Source of the DNA: JANPGR01 sp031424015 | GTDB lineage: Bacteria > Patescibacteriota > Minisyncoccia > Phycocordibacterales > UBA1006 | DNA: 11,794 nt | Assembly (NCBI GenBank): GCA_031424015.1 | Contig: JANPGR010000073.1 | Span: forward strand, 1 to 11,794 | Direction of reading: 5' to 3' | In this document: piece by piece, positions 11,713 to 11,794 of the stretch | How the letters are laid out: every line of letters begins with the position of its first letter | Numbering within the stretch: the first letter of the stretch is position 1 | Program-made: the position numbers and the translations under genes | The notes under the pieces: model-generated | Told to the model about the DNA's origin: nothing | Databases searched by the model: none | What the model saw: the letters and a program-made list of their open reading frames with translations, nothing else

Positions 11713-11794
11713 TTAGTCAAAGAGTGTTGGTCTATCAGCATGGAGTTTGATGTATTCTTTCTCTTTTCCTTGATCTTTTACATACTTTGCTATT
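11713..11794 (-). CDS. C-terminus of a gene running off the right edge, possibly a transposase
   Basis: The last 26 codons of a frame that continues past the window end; it closes with TAA at 11713-11715. The peptide is basic and ends in EYIKLHADRPTLFD, with KYVKDQGKEKE before it. A basic helix followed by a short 'LH.D...LF' end is reminiscent of small transposases (IS200/IS605 type), but the piece is too short to decide. A strong terminator follows 12 nt downstream. The coding-like composition supports a real gene; the family is a weak guess. Confidence 0.5.
   Translation of the reverse strand, partial: IAKYVKDQGKEKEYIKLHADRPTLFD

Noticed and set aside
1..11794. Recoded UGA (Gly, as in Gracilibacteria/Absconditabacteria) because no gene ends in UGA
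   Set aside because: No in-frame UGA occurs in any gene, and Gly codons inspected are GGN. A recoded genome should use UGA inside several genes of this size.
1..11794. CRISPR arrays, tRNA and rRNA genes, riboswitches
   Set aside because: I saw no regularly spaced repeats, cloverleaf-like sequences or rRNA segments; gaps are short apart from the 216-bp one at 5101-5316, which is explained by the hairpin and the MITE-like element.

Overview
The window is AT-rich, compact bacterial DNA. All 19 genes I support, two of them cut by the window edges, lie on the minus strand, so transcription runs from high to low coordinates. The standard code fits: Gly and Trp codons I checked are GGN and TGG, and no gene has an internal UGA. 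Many short membrane proteins, few clear Shine-Dalgarno sites, and a mix of RhuM-Fic, HEPN/nucleotidyltransferase and stomatin genes suggest a Patescibacteria/CPR-type genome. That is an inference from gene style; no marker gene is present to prove it.

Layout in transcription order. The right edge holds the 3' end of a truncated gene (11713-11794). A strong hairpin terminator follows, and it lies inside the 5' end of a small membrane-protein ORF (11292-11702). Next is an operon with a stomatin/slipin protein (10433-11185), a secreted-domain membrane protein (9599-10426), a small single-span coiled-coil protein (9323-9580) and an unknown soluble protein (8915-9319). The last of these has an in-frame amber codon followed by 24 protein-like codons. 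A HEPN/MNT toxin-antitoxin pair follows (8413-8817 and 7887-8420). Its nucleotidyltransferase is fused to a two-helix membrane tail, and a two-helix membrane protein (7447-7884) comes directly after it.

Next is a 673-residue secreted protein of six Ig-like repeats (5317-7338). Just behind its stop codon sits a 130-bp MITE-like element with perfect 17-bp inverted ends and a TAA target duplication. After a hairpin come a YgjP-like zinc metallopeptidase (4675-5100), a RhuM-Fic/Doc protein (3669-4658) and a small membrane protein (3362-3667). The last full operon (122-3309) encodes an anchored SRPBCC protein, a two-helix membrane protein, an SMR-like four-helix protein, an AHSA1-type SRPBCC protein and a DHCR24-like FAD oxidoreductase. 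The left edge holds the first 28 codons of a probable IS630-type transposase.

The most striking shared signal is the promoter layout. Seven transcription units have a -10 hexamer that ends 7-8 nt (six of them exactly 8) before the ATG. This predicts leaderless or nearly leaderless mRNAs. The operon of FAD oxidoreductase, two START-like proteins and SMR-like protein could handle a lipid-like substrate. The HEPN/MNT pair with a membrane tail is the best candidate for an uncommon system.
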